This document shows positions 9,385 to 18,779 of a DNA stretch of 64,000 nt, piece after piece. Within the stretch, counting starts at the first letter, position 1, and each line of letters begins with the position of its first letter. Origin of the DNA: Lentzea albidocapillata (lineage in GTDB: Bacteria; Actinomycetota; Actinomycetes; Mycobacteriales; Pseudonocardiaceae); NCBI RefSeq assembly GCF_000719115.1, contig NZ_JOEA01000005.1:372001-436000 (forward strand). Reading direction: 5' to 3'. The notes below the pieces were generated by a model. That model made no database searches. It saw nothing but the letters and a program-made list of their open reading frames with translations, and was not told the origin of the DNA. The position numbers were made by a program, and so were the translations under genes.

Positions 9385-9436
9385 CTCCACCCGTTCGGGT
9401 CACGCTGCGCTGCGCCGGTCAGCGGATGATGGGCCA

Positions 9437-9919
9437 ATGGAGAGCGGAGAGCCGGACAGACGGCTCGAACTGGTGTTCTCGGAGTCCCTGCGGGCGCTGA
9501 GCTACCAGCAGGGCGCGCTCGACAACCTCCGCTCGCGGGTCACGCTGCTGACCGCGGGCGCGGCTCTCGTCAGCTCCTCGTTCGTCGGCACCGCGTTGCA
9601 GAGTCCGCGCTGGGGAGCGGCCACGGTCGTCGCGATCGCGGCGATGACCGGCGTTCTCGCGCTGGCCCTGGTCATCTGCGCACCGATCTGGCGGTGGACG
9701 TTCCTGTCCAGCGCGTCGCGGCTGCTGGGTGCGGTCGACCTCGGGCACGACCTCGACTCGATGCGACGTCATCTCGCGGCCGACTTCGAACAGTGGCTCG
9801 ACGCCAACGAGAAGAAGCTCCGCAAGCTGCAGTGGTGCTTCGTGGCCGGCCTCGTGCTCCTGCTCGTCGAGGTGTCGGCGTGGTGTGTGCAGCTCGCCCA
9901 GATGAAGGGGTGGCCGTGA
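9437..9919 (+). CDS. Three-helix membrane protein, SLATT-like topology
   Basis: 160 residues. A charged N-terminal helix leads into two hydrophobic segments (about 35-52 and 58-80), a long amphipathic cytoplasmic stretch, and a third hydrophobic segment (about 133-153). The arrangement recalls SLATT-type membrane effectors and related actinobacterial proteins of unknown role. That comparison is on topology only and no family motif proves it. The stop overlaps the next start (TGATG), so the two are translationally coupled. Confidence 0.7.
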   Translation: MESGEPDRRLELVFSESLRALSYQQGALDNLRSRVTLLTAGAALVSSSFVGTALQSPRWGAATVVAIAAMTGVLALALVICAPIWRWTFLSSASRLLGAVDLGHDLDSMRRHLAADFEQWLDANEKKLRKLQWCFVAGLVLLLVEVSAWCVQLAQMKGWP

Positions 9920-10182
9920 TGGCCGGGAAACCCGATGAGACCGATGGTTCCGCCGAGATCGGTCCGGCGTGGCCGGTGGTGGGCCGAAGCATGATCAATC
10001 ACAACGCCCCCAGTGCCGAGCCGACCGGCCAGTTCCCCGCCCCGGTGGGCAGTGCGCCCCGCGAAGACGTCCGGGCCGGTGCGCGGTGGCCTAGGGTCGC
10101 GCTCGTGCTGACCGGGCTGGTGCTGCTCGTCGCGGCGATGGCGGTGCTGGTGGTGCTCGTGGTCCTGCCGTGGTTCTCCTGA
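9919..10182 (+). CDS. Small single-span membrane protein coupled to the preceding gene
   Basis: 87 residues. A polar, low-complexity N-terminal half (Pro/Ala/Gly-rich, about 1-55) precedes one strongly hydrophobic C-terminal helix of about 25 residues (VALVLTGLVLLVAAMAVLVV), ending WFS. The ATG at 9919 overlaps the upstream stop by one base, which decides this start over longer upstream candidates in the same frame. The coupling suggests it works with the three-helix membrane protein. No family recognised. Confidence 0.7.
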   Translation: MAGKPDETDGSAEIGPAWPVVGRSMINHNAPSAEPTGQFPAPVGSAPREDVRAGARWPRVALVLTGLVLLVAAMAVLVVLVVLPWFS

Positions 10183-10183
10183 C

Positions 10184-10241
10184 ACCGTTCGGCCCCGCTC
10201 CACTCGGGGAACGGGGCCGGGAAACGGGGCCGGGAAACGGT
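10184..10241. terminator. Terminator between convergent genes, with tandem 13-bp repeat
   Basis: CGGCCCCG (10190-10197) pairs with CGGGGCCG (10212-10219). The 13-bp unit ACGGGGCCGGGAA is repeated directly from 10211, so two alternative right arms exist. Its position between a + gene ending 10182 and a - gene ending 10244 fits a bidirectional terminator. Confidence 0.6.
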
Positions 10242-10243
10242 GC

Positions 10244-11179
10244 CTACTTCTTGAGCGCCTCGCGGAGGAACGCCACGGCCTGGTTGATCGCGGCCTCGGC
10301 GGCATGCGTGCCGCGCAACGCGTTCAGCATCACGAAGTCGTGGATCGCACCCGCGTACCGGACGGCGGTGACGGGCACGCCGGCCTCGCGCAGCTTGTCG
10401 GCGTAGGCCTCGCCCTCGTCGCGCAGCACGTCGGCCTCCGCGGTGATCACGAGTGCCTGCGGCAGGCCGGCGAGCTGGTCCCTGGTGGCGCGCAACGGGG
10501 ACGCGGTGATCTCGGCACGCTCGACCGGGTTCGTCGTGTACTGGTCCCAGAACCACTGCATGCCGTCGCGGCGCAGGAAGTAGCCCTCGGCGAACTGCAG
10601 GTAGGAGTCGGTGTCGAAGGACGCGTCGGTCACCGGGTAGAAGAGCACCTGGGCCTTCAGCGCGATGTCGCCGCGTTCCTTGGCCTGCAACGTCAGCGCG
10701 GCGGCCATGTTGCCGCCGACCGAGTCACCGGCGACCGCGACGCGGGTCACGTCGAGGCCGTACGAGGCGCCGTCGCTCTGGATCCACCGCGCGGTGGCGT
10801 AGTTCTGGTTGATCGCGACCGGGTAGCGGGCTTCGGGCGAGAGCGAGTAGTCGGGGAAGACGACGGCGGCACCGGCACCGACGGCGAGCTCGCGGACCAG
10901 GCGGTCGTGGGTGTGGGCGTTGCCGAAGACCCAGCCGGCACCGTGGATGTAGAGGATGACCGGAAGGTCACCGGTGACCCCTGCCGGCTTGACCACGCGA
11001 ACCTTGAAGCCGTCCAGCTCGACCCACTGCTCGTCGATCCCGGGCTTGTCCACCGCGCCCGACTGCACCTCGTCGACGGCCTTGCGGCCCTCCTCGGGGG
11101 CGATCTCGAACAGGAACGGCGGCGTGGCGGTGGCGGCGGCGAACTCGGCGGCGGCGGGTTCGAGGACGGGGCGCTTCAT
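10244..11179 (-). CDS. Alpha/beta hydrolase, hormone-sensitive-lipase (Aes-like) esterase
   Basis: 311 residues. The oxyanion motif reads HGAGW (family HGGG variant), the nucleophile motif is GDSVGG, and the tail contains DVLRDEGEAYADKLREAG then AGAIHDFV, supplying Asp and His. This is the bacterial HSL/family IV esterase arrangement: cytoplasmic hydrolysis of short acyl esters. A 21-bp dyad (11219-11239) of the MarR/OhrR kind lies in its promoter, so expression is probably controlled by an unlinked MarR-type repressor. SD AGGAGG lies about 7 bases before the ATG. Confidence 0.88.
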   Translation of the reverse strand: MKRPVLEPAAAEFAAATATPPFLFEIAPEEGRKAVDEVQSGAVDKPGIDEQWVELDGFKVRVVKPAGVTGDLPVILYIHGAGWVFGNAHTHDRLVRELAVGAGAAVVFPDYSLSPEARYPVAINQNYATARWIQSDGASYGLDVTRVAVAGDSVGGNMAAALTLQAKERGDIALKAQVLFYPVTDASFDTDSYLQFAEGYFLRRDGMQWFWDQYTTNPVERAEITASPLRATRDQLAGLPQALVITAEADVLRDEGEAYADKLREAGVPVTAVRYAGAIHDFVMLNALRGTHAAEAAINQAVAFLREALKK

Positions 11180-11218
11180 GGCTTCCTCCTGGCGTTCCGG
11201 GGTGATGCCATAAAGCTA

Positions 11219-11239
11219 GTGCGCGATTAAATCGTGCAC
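11219..11239. promoter_or_regulatory. 21-bp imperfect palindrome, MarR/OhrR-like operator
   Basis: GTGC-G-CGATT-A-AATCG-T-GCAC: nine of ten base pairs are symmetric around A11229. It lies 40-60 bp upstream of the esterase start on the minus strand. Sites with TTGTGCAC-like half-sites are bound by OhrR/MarR proteins in related organisms; assignment here is by resemblance only. Confidence 0.55.
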
Positions 11240-11273
11240 AATGTAATCACGGCCTCATCGGAGGCGGAAATAA

Positions 11274-11308
11274 CGACGGCCCCTGCCCGAACGGGGCAGG
11301 GGCCGTCG
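11274..11308 (-). terminator. Intrinsic-type terminator of the ceramidase gene
   Basis: Bases 11274-11288 pair perfectly with 11294-11308 (15 bp, 5-base loop). Read on the minus strand the stem is followed by a T-rich stretch (TTATTT), and it starts 15 bases after the ceramidase stop. Confidence 0.85.
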
Positions 11309-11322
11309 CCGAACGCGCCGTA

Positions 11323-13323
11323 CTAGCTGACGGTGAAGCCCGCCGTGGCGCCGGTGAAGCCGGTGATCTTGCCGGTCCAGCCGCTCTTCTCGTCGCCGTG
11401 GTGCACGATCCGGTAGGTGCCGGCGGGGGTGTCCGCCGGGATCTGCCAGGTGATCGTGGCGTTGGAGAAGGCGATGCCGACCCGTTCCCACTTGTAGCGC
11501 GTCGACCAGTCACCGTCGTCGGCGACGCGCGTCCACTGGCCGTTCACCTGCCGCTGCACCTCCAGGAAGGTGTGGTTGCGGTGCAGGTTGTTCTTCGGGT
11601 GGCCGGTGACGAACACGGACGTGACGGTCTCGCCGCGCCCGTAGGAGGCCTTGGGCGCGGTCAGGACGTCGCCGTACTTCTTGTCGGCGGGCTTGTCGTC
11701 GAGCACGACACCGGTCTGCAGGTTGATGTCGGTGAACGGCGGCTTGCCGGGGTTCGGACCGGCAGGCAGGGAGGTTCCCGCCTTCATCGACGCGGCGAGC
11801 TTGCCGAACTCCTGCTGGTAGGCCGGGGTCGTGTTGCGGCCGAACAGGGTGGAGCCGCCCTCGTACTGCTGCGAGTCGTACTCCTCCGGCGTGGTGACGT
11901 ACTGGCTGTAGTCGTTGGCGTAGCCCTGGATCAGCACGTTCCGCAGCGGCACACCGGCCTCGGCTGCCACCGTCTTGCGGATGCGCAGGCCCGCGGTGAT
12001 CGTGACCTCACCGGGCACCGCGACGAGGTGCAGCTGTCCGATGCGGACGATCTGCAGCGGCACGATGTTGGGCGTCGCGCCGATCAGACCCGTCGGCACC
12101 AGAGAGGCCTTGGGGAACTGGCAGTCCCGCAGCCACTGCGGAACCTCCATCTGCAACGGCTCGAAGAGCTTCTTCCACGGCGACTGCATGCCCTCGGAGA
12201 AGCCGGGGATCGCCGGGCCGTCCTCGATGCTGCCCGCCATCGTGGACGCGCCGACGACTCCCGAACACGTCGTGCCGGGCTGACCGGTGTCGGTGTAGCG
12301 GCCCTCGACCCGCACGGCCGACATGTCCACGAACCGCATGCGCGAGTCGACACCGCCCGACATCGCGGACTGCGGGCCGCGGTAGACCTCCTGCGCCTTG
12401 CGGTTCTGGCGCTCGCCGATGACGCGGGCGTTCTCCCACTCGTTCTCGGTGGGGCCGGAGCCGGGCTTCAGGTTGAGGTTGGGCGACATGTCGCCCGCGT
12501 TGGTGTTCGGGAACGCCGCCACGAAGTCCGCGGTGTTGTCGAGGTACCGCACGCCTTCGTCGTCGTGCTCCCACTGGTACGCCGCGTAACCCTTGTTGTC
12601 CGGGCTGATCAGCGTGTTGGCGTTGGTGATCGACGTGTTGTGCGTGGCGAACCAGCTGATCGCGCCGACGTTCTCGGTGCCCTGCCTGAACTTCAGCACC
12701 GTCATCTGCGGGTCGATGCCGGCCGGGAAGGCGCCCTTGTCGGGGTTGCGGTCGAACGCAACGCGCGAGCGGTTGACCGACGCGTTCGTGAGCTCGCCGA
12801 TGCCGAGGCTGATCGAGCCGGGCCGCACGTCGTCGTGCGCCTCGACGACCGACTCGGTGATGCCGTCGACCACGGCGGCCAGCGCCTGCGGCTGCATGCC
12901 GAGGATCGACAGGTTGTAGGCGAGGTTGTGCGACTGGCCGCCGGGGCCGCTGTGCGTGTGCGTGGCGGAGAGCAGCAGGTTCTCGCGGGTGTAGGTGCTG
13001 CCGTACTTGGCCTGCAGCTTGGTGAGCACGCCCTCCTGGACCGCGCGGAAGATCATCGCGAGGTCGGCGTTGACGTACGCGACGCGCTTGTTCGTGGCGC
13101 GGTCGACCACGACGTAGGCCCGCGACCGCAGCCGTTGCTGGATGCCCGTCGTCTTCTGGTCGAACTTGGAATAGCCCATCATGCCGTTCTCGGCGGCCGG
13201 GCCGGTGACGTCGGAGATGCCCCGGCCCACCAGGTAAGGCTCCGGTTCCGCCCACGCGAACGGGCCGCTGACCAGCGCCGCACCGACCAGTGCGGCGACC
13301 ACCGTCAAGACTTTCGTCCGCAT
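11323..13323 (-). CDS. Secreted neutral ceramidase
   Basis: 666 residues from the ATG at 13323 (a GTG two codons upstream, 13329, is the alternative). A signal peptide ends near FAWAEP. The start of the mature protein (YLVGRGISDVTGPAAENG), the zinc-site motif THTHSGPGG and the later NDYSQYVTTPEEYDSQ match neutral/alkaline non-lysosomal ceramidases, which hydrolyse the amide bond of ceramide outside the cell. A C-terminal Ig-like domain (about 525-666) is present as in the family. It is a single-gene unit with its own terminator at 11274-11308. Likely role: use of eukaryotic or environmental sphingolipid. Confidence 0.93.
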   Translation of the reverse strand: MRTKVLTVVAALVGAALVSGPFAWAEPEPYLVGRGISDVTGPAAENGMMGYSKFDQKTTGIQQRLRSRAYVVVDRATNKRVAYVNADLAMIFRAVQEGVLTKLQAKYGSTYTRENLLLSATHTHSGPGGQSHNLAYNLSILGMQPQALAAVVDGITESVVEAHDDVRPGSISLGIGELTNASVNRSRVAFDRNPDKGAFPAGIDPQMTVLKFRQGTENVGAISWFATHNTSITNANTLISPDNKGYAAYQWEHDDEGVRYLDNTADFVAAFPNTNAGDMSPNLNLKPGSGPTENEWENARVIGERQNRKAQEVYRGPQSAMSGGVDSRMRFVDMSAVRVEGRYTDTGQPGTTCSGVVGASTMAGSIEDGPAIPGFSEGMQSPWKKLFEPLQMEVPQWLRDCQFPKASLVPTGLIGATPNIVPLQIVRIGQLHLVAVPGEVTITAGLRIRKTVAAEAGVPLRNVLIQGYANDYSQYVTTPEEYDSQQYEGGSTLFGRNTTPAYQQEFGKLAASMKAGTSLPAGPNPGKPPFTDINLQTGVVLDDKPADKKYGDVLTAPKASYGRGETVTSVFVTGHPKNNLHRNHTFLEVQRQVNGQWTRVADDGDWSTRYKWERVGIAFSNATITWQIPADTPAGTYRIVHHGDEKSGWTGKITGFTGATAGFTVS

Positions 13324-13348
13324 GAGCACCCCGCTAAGTGAATGGGAT

Positions 13349-14209
13349 TCACATTTCAGGGTTGACGGTAGGTGATCCAGACCACTTCGAGCAAGTCACC
13401 GCGAGTGCGTTGGCCGTGACGACGAGCAGGATTCCAGCCCAATGGTGGAGTGCGAGCGTCTCCCCTAGCACCACGAGCCCCGCCAGTGCCGCCAGCACCG
13501 GGTGCACGCTCATCGCAAGCCCGAACAGGCGCGCGGGCACCTTCCGCAGCGCGATCACGTCGACGGCGTAGGGCACGACGCTGCAGAACACGCCCGCGCC
13601 GACCGCGTACAGGATCGACATCCCGGTCAGCTTCCCGTGCAGCACCAGCAGCACCGCGACCGGGACGTAGAGCATCGCCGACATCGCGGTCGCGACGGCG
13701 GGCGCCTGCAGACCGGGCAGCCGGGCGCCGACCAGGCGGTTGAGCAGGATGTACGCGGCCCAGCAGCCCGCGGCGAGCAGGCCGAGCCCGACGCCGACGT
13801 AGTCGCTGCTGGGGCCCGGCAGCACCAGCACGTACACGCCGGCCGCCGCGATCAGCACGAACAGGAAGTCCCGGCGGGTTCGTGAGCCGGCGAGCGCGAT
13901 GCCGAGCGGCCCGAGCACCTCCAGCGTGACGGCGAGGCCGAGGCCGATGCGGTCGATCGCCATGTAGAGGCTGAGGTTCATCGTGGCGAACACGAGCCCG
14001 AGCGCGAGCGTCGGCCACCACTGCGCCCAGGTGAATCTTCGCAGGTTCGGCCGGGCCATCGGGAGCAGCACCGCGGCGGCCACGAACTGGCGCACCGCCA
14101 CGACACCCGCCGGGCCGATGGCGGCGAACGCGTGGGCGCCCACGGCGGCGCCGATCTGGTTGCTGGCCGCGCTCGCGGTCATCGTGGCGAATCCACCGAG
14201 GCTCTTCAT
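13349..14209 (-). CDS. EamA/DMT-family exporter
   Basis: 286 residues, about ten transmembrane helices in two EamA repeats. Motifs such as VLGPLGIALAGSRTRRD in the first repeat and SVVPYAVDVIALRKVPARLF in the second are typical of RhtA-like metabolite or drug exporters in the cytoplasmic membrane. I chose the ATG at 14209, just before the first helix; an in-frame ATG at 14263 would add 18 residues but run into the divergent promoter. It is transcribed divergently from a LysR gene with a LysR box between them, so the LysR protein probably controls it. The substrate is unknown. Confidence 0.85.
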   Translation of the reverse strand: MKSLGGFATMTASAASNQIGAAVGAHAFAAIGPAGVVAVRQFVAAAVLLPMARPNLRRFTWAQWWPTLALGLVFATMNLSLYMAIDRIGLGLAVTLEVLGPLGIALAGSRTRRDFLFVLIAAAGVYVLVLPGPSSDYVGVGLGLLAAGCWAAYILLNRLVGARLPGLQAPAVATAMSAMLYVPVAVLLVLHGKLTGMSILYAVGAGVFCSVVPYAVDVIALRKVPARLFGLAMSVHPVLAALAGLVVLGETLALHHWAGILLVVTANALAVTCSKWSGSPTVNPEM

Positions 14210-14235
14210 ACCGCCCAGCCTGCGGTCCGGGCTTT

Positions 14236-14252
14236 GATACGGGAAATGCATC
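14236..14252. promoter_or_regulatory. LysR box, GAT-N11-ATC
   Basis: The T-N11-A dyad (T14238, A14250) with symmetric flanks GAT and ATC lies in the 69-bp gap between the divergent exporter and LysR genes, the standard place for autoregulation and activation of the partner gene. Confidence 0.55.
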
Positions 14253-14278
14253 GGCCGCGTCACCTATACGCTGGGCGC

Positions 14279-15130
14279 ATGGATCTGCGGCACCTGCGGG
14301 CGTTCGTGGCGGTCGTCGACGCGGGCACGTTCACCGACGCGGCAAAGGAACTCGACCTGACCCAGGCGTCGGTGTCCCGTTCGGTCGCCGCACTGGAGGC
14401 CGCGCTCGGCGTGCGGCTGTTGCAACGTTCCACCCGGCACGTCGCGCTCACCGCCGTGGGCACCCAGGTGCTCGACGGTGCCCGGCGCGTGCTGGACGAG
14501 GTCGCCCACCTGCACCGGATCGCGTCGCAGTCGCTGACCGAGCTGCGGATCGGCTACGCCTGGGCGGCGCTCGGCAAGCACACCCGGCGCGTCCAGAAGG
14601 CCTGGGCCGCCGAGCATCCGGGGTTGCCGCTGGTGTTCGTGCAGTCGAACTCGCTGACCGCCGGGCTCGCCGAGGGCATGGCCGACGTCGCGGTCGTGCG
14701 CAGGGCACTCGACGACACGCGGTTCGAGACGGCGTTGCTCGGCACCGAGCGGCGCTACGGCGTGGTCGCGACGGACAACCCGTTGGCGCGCAAGCGTTCG
14801 CTGAAGCTCGCCGACCTCGCCCGCTACTCGCTGGCGGTGGACGACCGGACCGGGACGACCACCCTGGACCTGTGGCAGCCCGGCAAGGCCCCCGCCGTCG
14901 TGCGCAACACCCACAGCGTCGACGAGTGGCTGACGCTGATCGCCGCCGGGCAGGCCGTCGGCATGACGGCGGAGGCGACCGCGAGCCTGAACCCGCGTCC
15001 CGGCGTGGCCTACCGTGCCGTGGTGGACGCGCCGCCGATCGCGGTGTGGCTGGCGTGGTGGAAGGACCAGCCGCCACGGCACCTCACCGACCTGATCACG
15101 CTGGGGTGCGACGCCTACCGCGCGGTGTGA
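14279..15130 (+). CDS. LysR-family transcriptional regulator
   Basis: 283 residues. The N-terminal winged helix (MDLRHLRAFVAVVDAG..., about 1-60) has TDAAKELDLTQASVSRSVAALE, a standard LysR reading head, and a periplasmic-binding-protein-like effector domain follows (about 88-283). The start is the ATG at 14279, right behind the LysR box. Divergent to an EamA exporter, so probably its ligand-responsive activator. Confidence 0.9.
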   Translation: MDLRHLRAFVAVVDAGTFTDAAKELDLTQASVSRSVAALEAALGVRLLQRSTRHVALTAVGTQVLDGARRVLDEVAHLHRIASQSLTELRIGYAWAALGKHTRRVQKAWAAEHPGLPLVFVQSNSLTAGLAEGMADVAVVRRALDDTRFETALLGTERRYGVVATDNPLARKRSLKLADLARYSLAVDDRTGTTTLDLWQPGKAPAVVRNTHSVDEWLTLIAAGQAVGMTAEATASLNPRPGVAYRAVVDAPPIAVWLAWWKDQPPRHLTDLITLGCDAYRAV

Positions 15131-15191
15131 GGAATCGCTGCCAGACCAGGGAAACGAGTAACGACAACGAGCCCGGCGCCGACCCGCAGGC

Positions 15192-15635
15192 ATGAGGTTC
15201 TTGATCGCACCTGTGCTCCTCGCCCTCCTCGCCGCGGGCTGCACCCCGGAGGTCACCGGGTCCGGTTCGGCGACCGGCCTGCCGGAGACGACCACCCCGG
15301 AGACGACCACGACCACGACGGCGGCCGCCCTCGACGGGGTGCCTCCGGAGCGGTACGAGGGCATGCCCTCGCAGTACTGCGAGCAGCCCTTCACCGGCGC
15401 GCTCGGCAAGCAGATGCTGGCTGTCGTCGTGGAGACCCCGCAGGGTCGGCTGAACTGCGATCAGGCCGGGGCGGTGCTGTTCGACTACTACGCGCAGCGC
15501 GCGGAGCCGAAGACGGGCCTGCCACCGATCGACATCGGGCCCCTGTCGTGCAACCAGGTCGCCGAGGGCATCATGCCCCAGGTCGTGTGCGCCGACGGGG
15601 AGAACGTCATCTACTCGATGTGGCCGCAGACCTGA
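15192..15635 (+). CDS. Putative secreted lipoprotein
   Basis: 147 residues with a lipobox (LLAAGC, Cys17). A Thr-rich linker (ETTTPETTTTTT) precedes a small domain with four Cys (CEQP, LNCDQAG, LSCNQV, VVCADG), which could make two disulfides. The pattern GRLNCDQAGAVLFDYYAQ is reminiscent of actinobacterial secreted lipoproteins of unknown function. It ends 44 bp from the convergent argG gene with a hairpin between. Confidence 0.75.
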   Translation: MRFLIAPVLLALLAAGCTPEVTGSGSATGLPETTTPETTTTTTAAALDGVPPERYEGMPSQYCEQPFTGALGKQMLAVVVETPQGRLNCDQAGAVLFDYYAQRAEPKTGLPPIDIGPLSCNQVAEGIMPQVVCADGENVIYSMWPQT

Positions 15636-15640
15636 CGCCG

Positions 15641-15674
15641 GCGGGGGTGGGCAGGTCGATCCCGCCCACCCCGC
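15641..15674. terminator. Bidirectional terminator between lipoprotein gene and argG
   Basis: GCGGGGGTGGGC (15641-15652) pairs with GCCCACCCCGC (15664-15674), one bulged G, in the 43-bp gap between convergent genes. Confidence 0.65.
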
Positions 15675-15678
15675 GACG

Positions 15679-17184
<1,506 letters not shown>

Positions 17185-17697
17185 TCAGCCCTGTCGCCAC
17201 AGCTCAGGGACGCCATCCAGGGGCGGGTCGAGCTCGTCGGCCTTGGCCTGCATGCGCTGGATGCTGCCCTCGTGTTCCATGGAGCGCATCGCCGTGATCG
17301 CCGCATACAGGTGCGCACCCACGTACGGATCCTGCTCCTTGCGTTCGGAGACCTCACCGAGCGTGGCGTTGTACATGGCGTCCGTCATCGCCGCGAGCAA
17401 TGCGCGTGCGCGCGGGGCGACCCCCTTGGGTGCGGAGGCGTCGATGATCGGCGTGACCCGTTCCCACACCTCGTCCGGCGGGCCGGGCGGGTACAGCTGG
17501 TTGAGGCCGAGCAGACCGTTCTCCAACGCGCCCATCACCAGCCAGATCTCGCCCTGGTCGTCCGGCAGCAGCCGTTCGACGGCCTCGGCGTCGCGCCGGA
17601 GGTAGGCGATGGCGAGCCGCAGACCGGTGGCCTGGCTGCGGTTCTTGCTCGCGGGCTCTTCGAACCACCATTGTTGTTGCGCGGTCCTGGGGAACAT
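17185..17697 (-). CDS. Hypothetical helical cytoplasmic protein
   Basis: 170 residues, predicted mostly alpha-helical, no signal peptide or membrane span. It contains a run of acidic/hydrophobic helices (LRRDAEAVERLLPDDQGEIW) and a Met/Ala-rich centre (ALLAAMTDAMYNATLG). It is divergent from the iron-box-controlled gene at 17774 and its start lies 42 bp from that box, so it might share iron control. No family recognised. Confidence 0.7.
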   Translation of the reverse strand: MFPRTAQQQWWFEEPASKNRSQATGLRLAIAYLRRDAEAVERLLPDDQGEIWLVMGALENGLLGLNQLYPPGPPDEVWERVTPIIDASAPKGVAPRARALLAAMTDAMYNATLGEVSERKEQDPYVGAHLYAAITAMRSMEHEGSIQRMQAKADELDPPLDGVPELWRQG

Positions 17698-17738
17698 GTC
17701 CGCAGTGTGCGCTCTCGATCTCGATTTGGCCCGATGGT

Positions 17739-17757
17739 TTAGGTAAGCCTAACCAAA
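17739..17757. promoter_or_regulatory. Iron box (DmdR/IdeR-type operator)
   Basis: TTAGGTAAGCCTAACCAAA matches the actinobacterial 19-bp iron box TTAGGTTAGGCTAACCTAA at 16 of 19 positions. It sits 17 bp upstream of the siderophore-interacting protein start, where an iron-loaded DtxR-family repressor would block transcription. Confidence 0.88.
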
Positions 17758-17773
17758 CGTGTACGTTGCTGGC

Positions 17774-18595
17774 ATGTCGCGTTACTCCGCCTTCGACCGG
17801 TTCACCCTCAAGGCCGCCACCAAGGCCGCCGAGATGATGATGGCCCCGGCCAACCGCCGCGAGGTCTTCGACCAGTTCGTCATGACCGTCACGGCGGTGA
17901 CCGAACTCAGTGACCACATGCGCCGGATCACCTTCCACGCGCCGGAGTTCGCGTCGTTCGCGGTGACCGGACCCGACGAGTACTTCGGCCTGCTGATGGC
18001 GACCGGCCGCGAACTCGTCATGCCGGCCGACGACCGCATCAACGTCCGCACGTCGTTGCGCGCGATGCCCGAGGACACGAGGCCGGACCTGCGCTGGTAC
18101 ACGGTCCGCGCGCACCGGCCGGACGTGGCCGAGATCGACGTCGACTTCGTCGTGCACGGCGACGCCGGCCCCGGCACGCGGTGGGCGCGGCGCGCGATCG
18201 CGGGTGACAAGGCCGGGTTCCGGGCGGGCGGCTCCGCCTACCGTCCGCCCGCCGGTGGGTCGGTGCTGCTCGCGGCCGACGAGACAGCGCTGCCCGCCCT
18301 CGCCGCGATCCTCGAGGCCGAGACGCGGCCGGTGCACGTCTTCGTCGAGGTGCCGGACGAGTCCTACCGCGTCGACCTCGACGTGGAATGGGTGCTGCGC
18401 GGCGACGCCGAGCCGGGATCTGCCGTACTGAAGGCGATCCAGGACAAGGCGCTGTCCACTGTGGACTACGCGTGGGCGTGCGGGGAGTCGGCGCTCGCGA
18501 CCGGGGTACGCCGGCACCTGGTCAAGGAGCGCGGGGTGGACCGCAAGGCGATCATGTTCAGCGGGTACTGGAAGGTCGGCTCGGCCCGCATGTGA
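17774..18595 (+). CDS. Siderophore-interacting protein (FAD-dependent ferric-siderophore reductase)
   Basis: 273 residues. The FAD-binding motif is in LRWYTVRAHRP and the flavin-reductase hallmark in VHGDAGPGTRWA; the C-terminal NAD(P)H-binding-like half contains AADETALPALAAI and AWACGESALATGVRRHL. This is the ViuB/SIP family, which reduces ferric siderophores in the cytoplasm to free iron. The ATG at 17774 is preferred over a GTG at 17759 that would overlap promoter sequence behind the iron box. The iron box 17 bp upstream agrees with the function. Confidence 0.92.
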   Translation: MSRYSAFDRFTLKAATKAAEMMMAPANRREVFDQFVMTVTAVTELSDHMRRITFHAPEFASFAVTGPDEYFGLLMATGRELVMPADDRINVRTSLRAMPEDTRPDLRWYTVRAHRPDVAEIDVDFVVHGDAGPGTRWARRAIAGDKAGFRAGGSAYRPPAGGSVLLAADETALPALAAILEAETRPVHVFVEVPDESYRVDLDVEWVLRGDAEPGSAVLKAIQDKALSTVDYAWACGESALATGVRRHLVKERGVDRKAIMFSGYWKVGSARM

Positions 18596-18713
18596 GACGC
18601 CCGGCGACCCGTCGCACGCGGGCCGATGAGAGCGCGACCCCGGGACGTGACCGATTCCGTTCCGGGTTGTTAATTTCCCGGTACGGCAAAGATTTGGCGA
18701 AGTACCTAGACGT

Positions 18714-18737
18714 GAAGGTGCTTCATGTACCACCTTC
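18714..18737 (+). promoter_or_regulatory. Small hairpin in the leader of the NPP1 gene
   Basis: GAAGGTG (18714-18720) pairs with CACCTTC (18731-18737) around a 10-base loop, 43 bp upstream of the TTG start. The 184-bp gap before it (18596-18779) holds no gene; an AT-richer patch at 18667-18695 is the likely promoter. Confidence 0.35.
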
Positions 18738-18779
18738 AGCCTCGCAAGCCTCGCTCCCCCTGCATCCCGGAGGCCGCTG

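Noticed and set aside
11398..13341. Long plus-strand frame opposite the ceramidase
   Set aside because: Low-complexity Arg/Val/Leu product; the minus strand encodes an unmistakable ceramidase.
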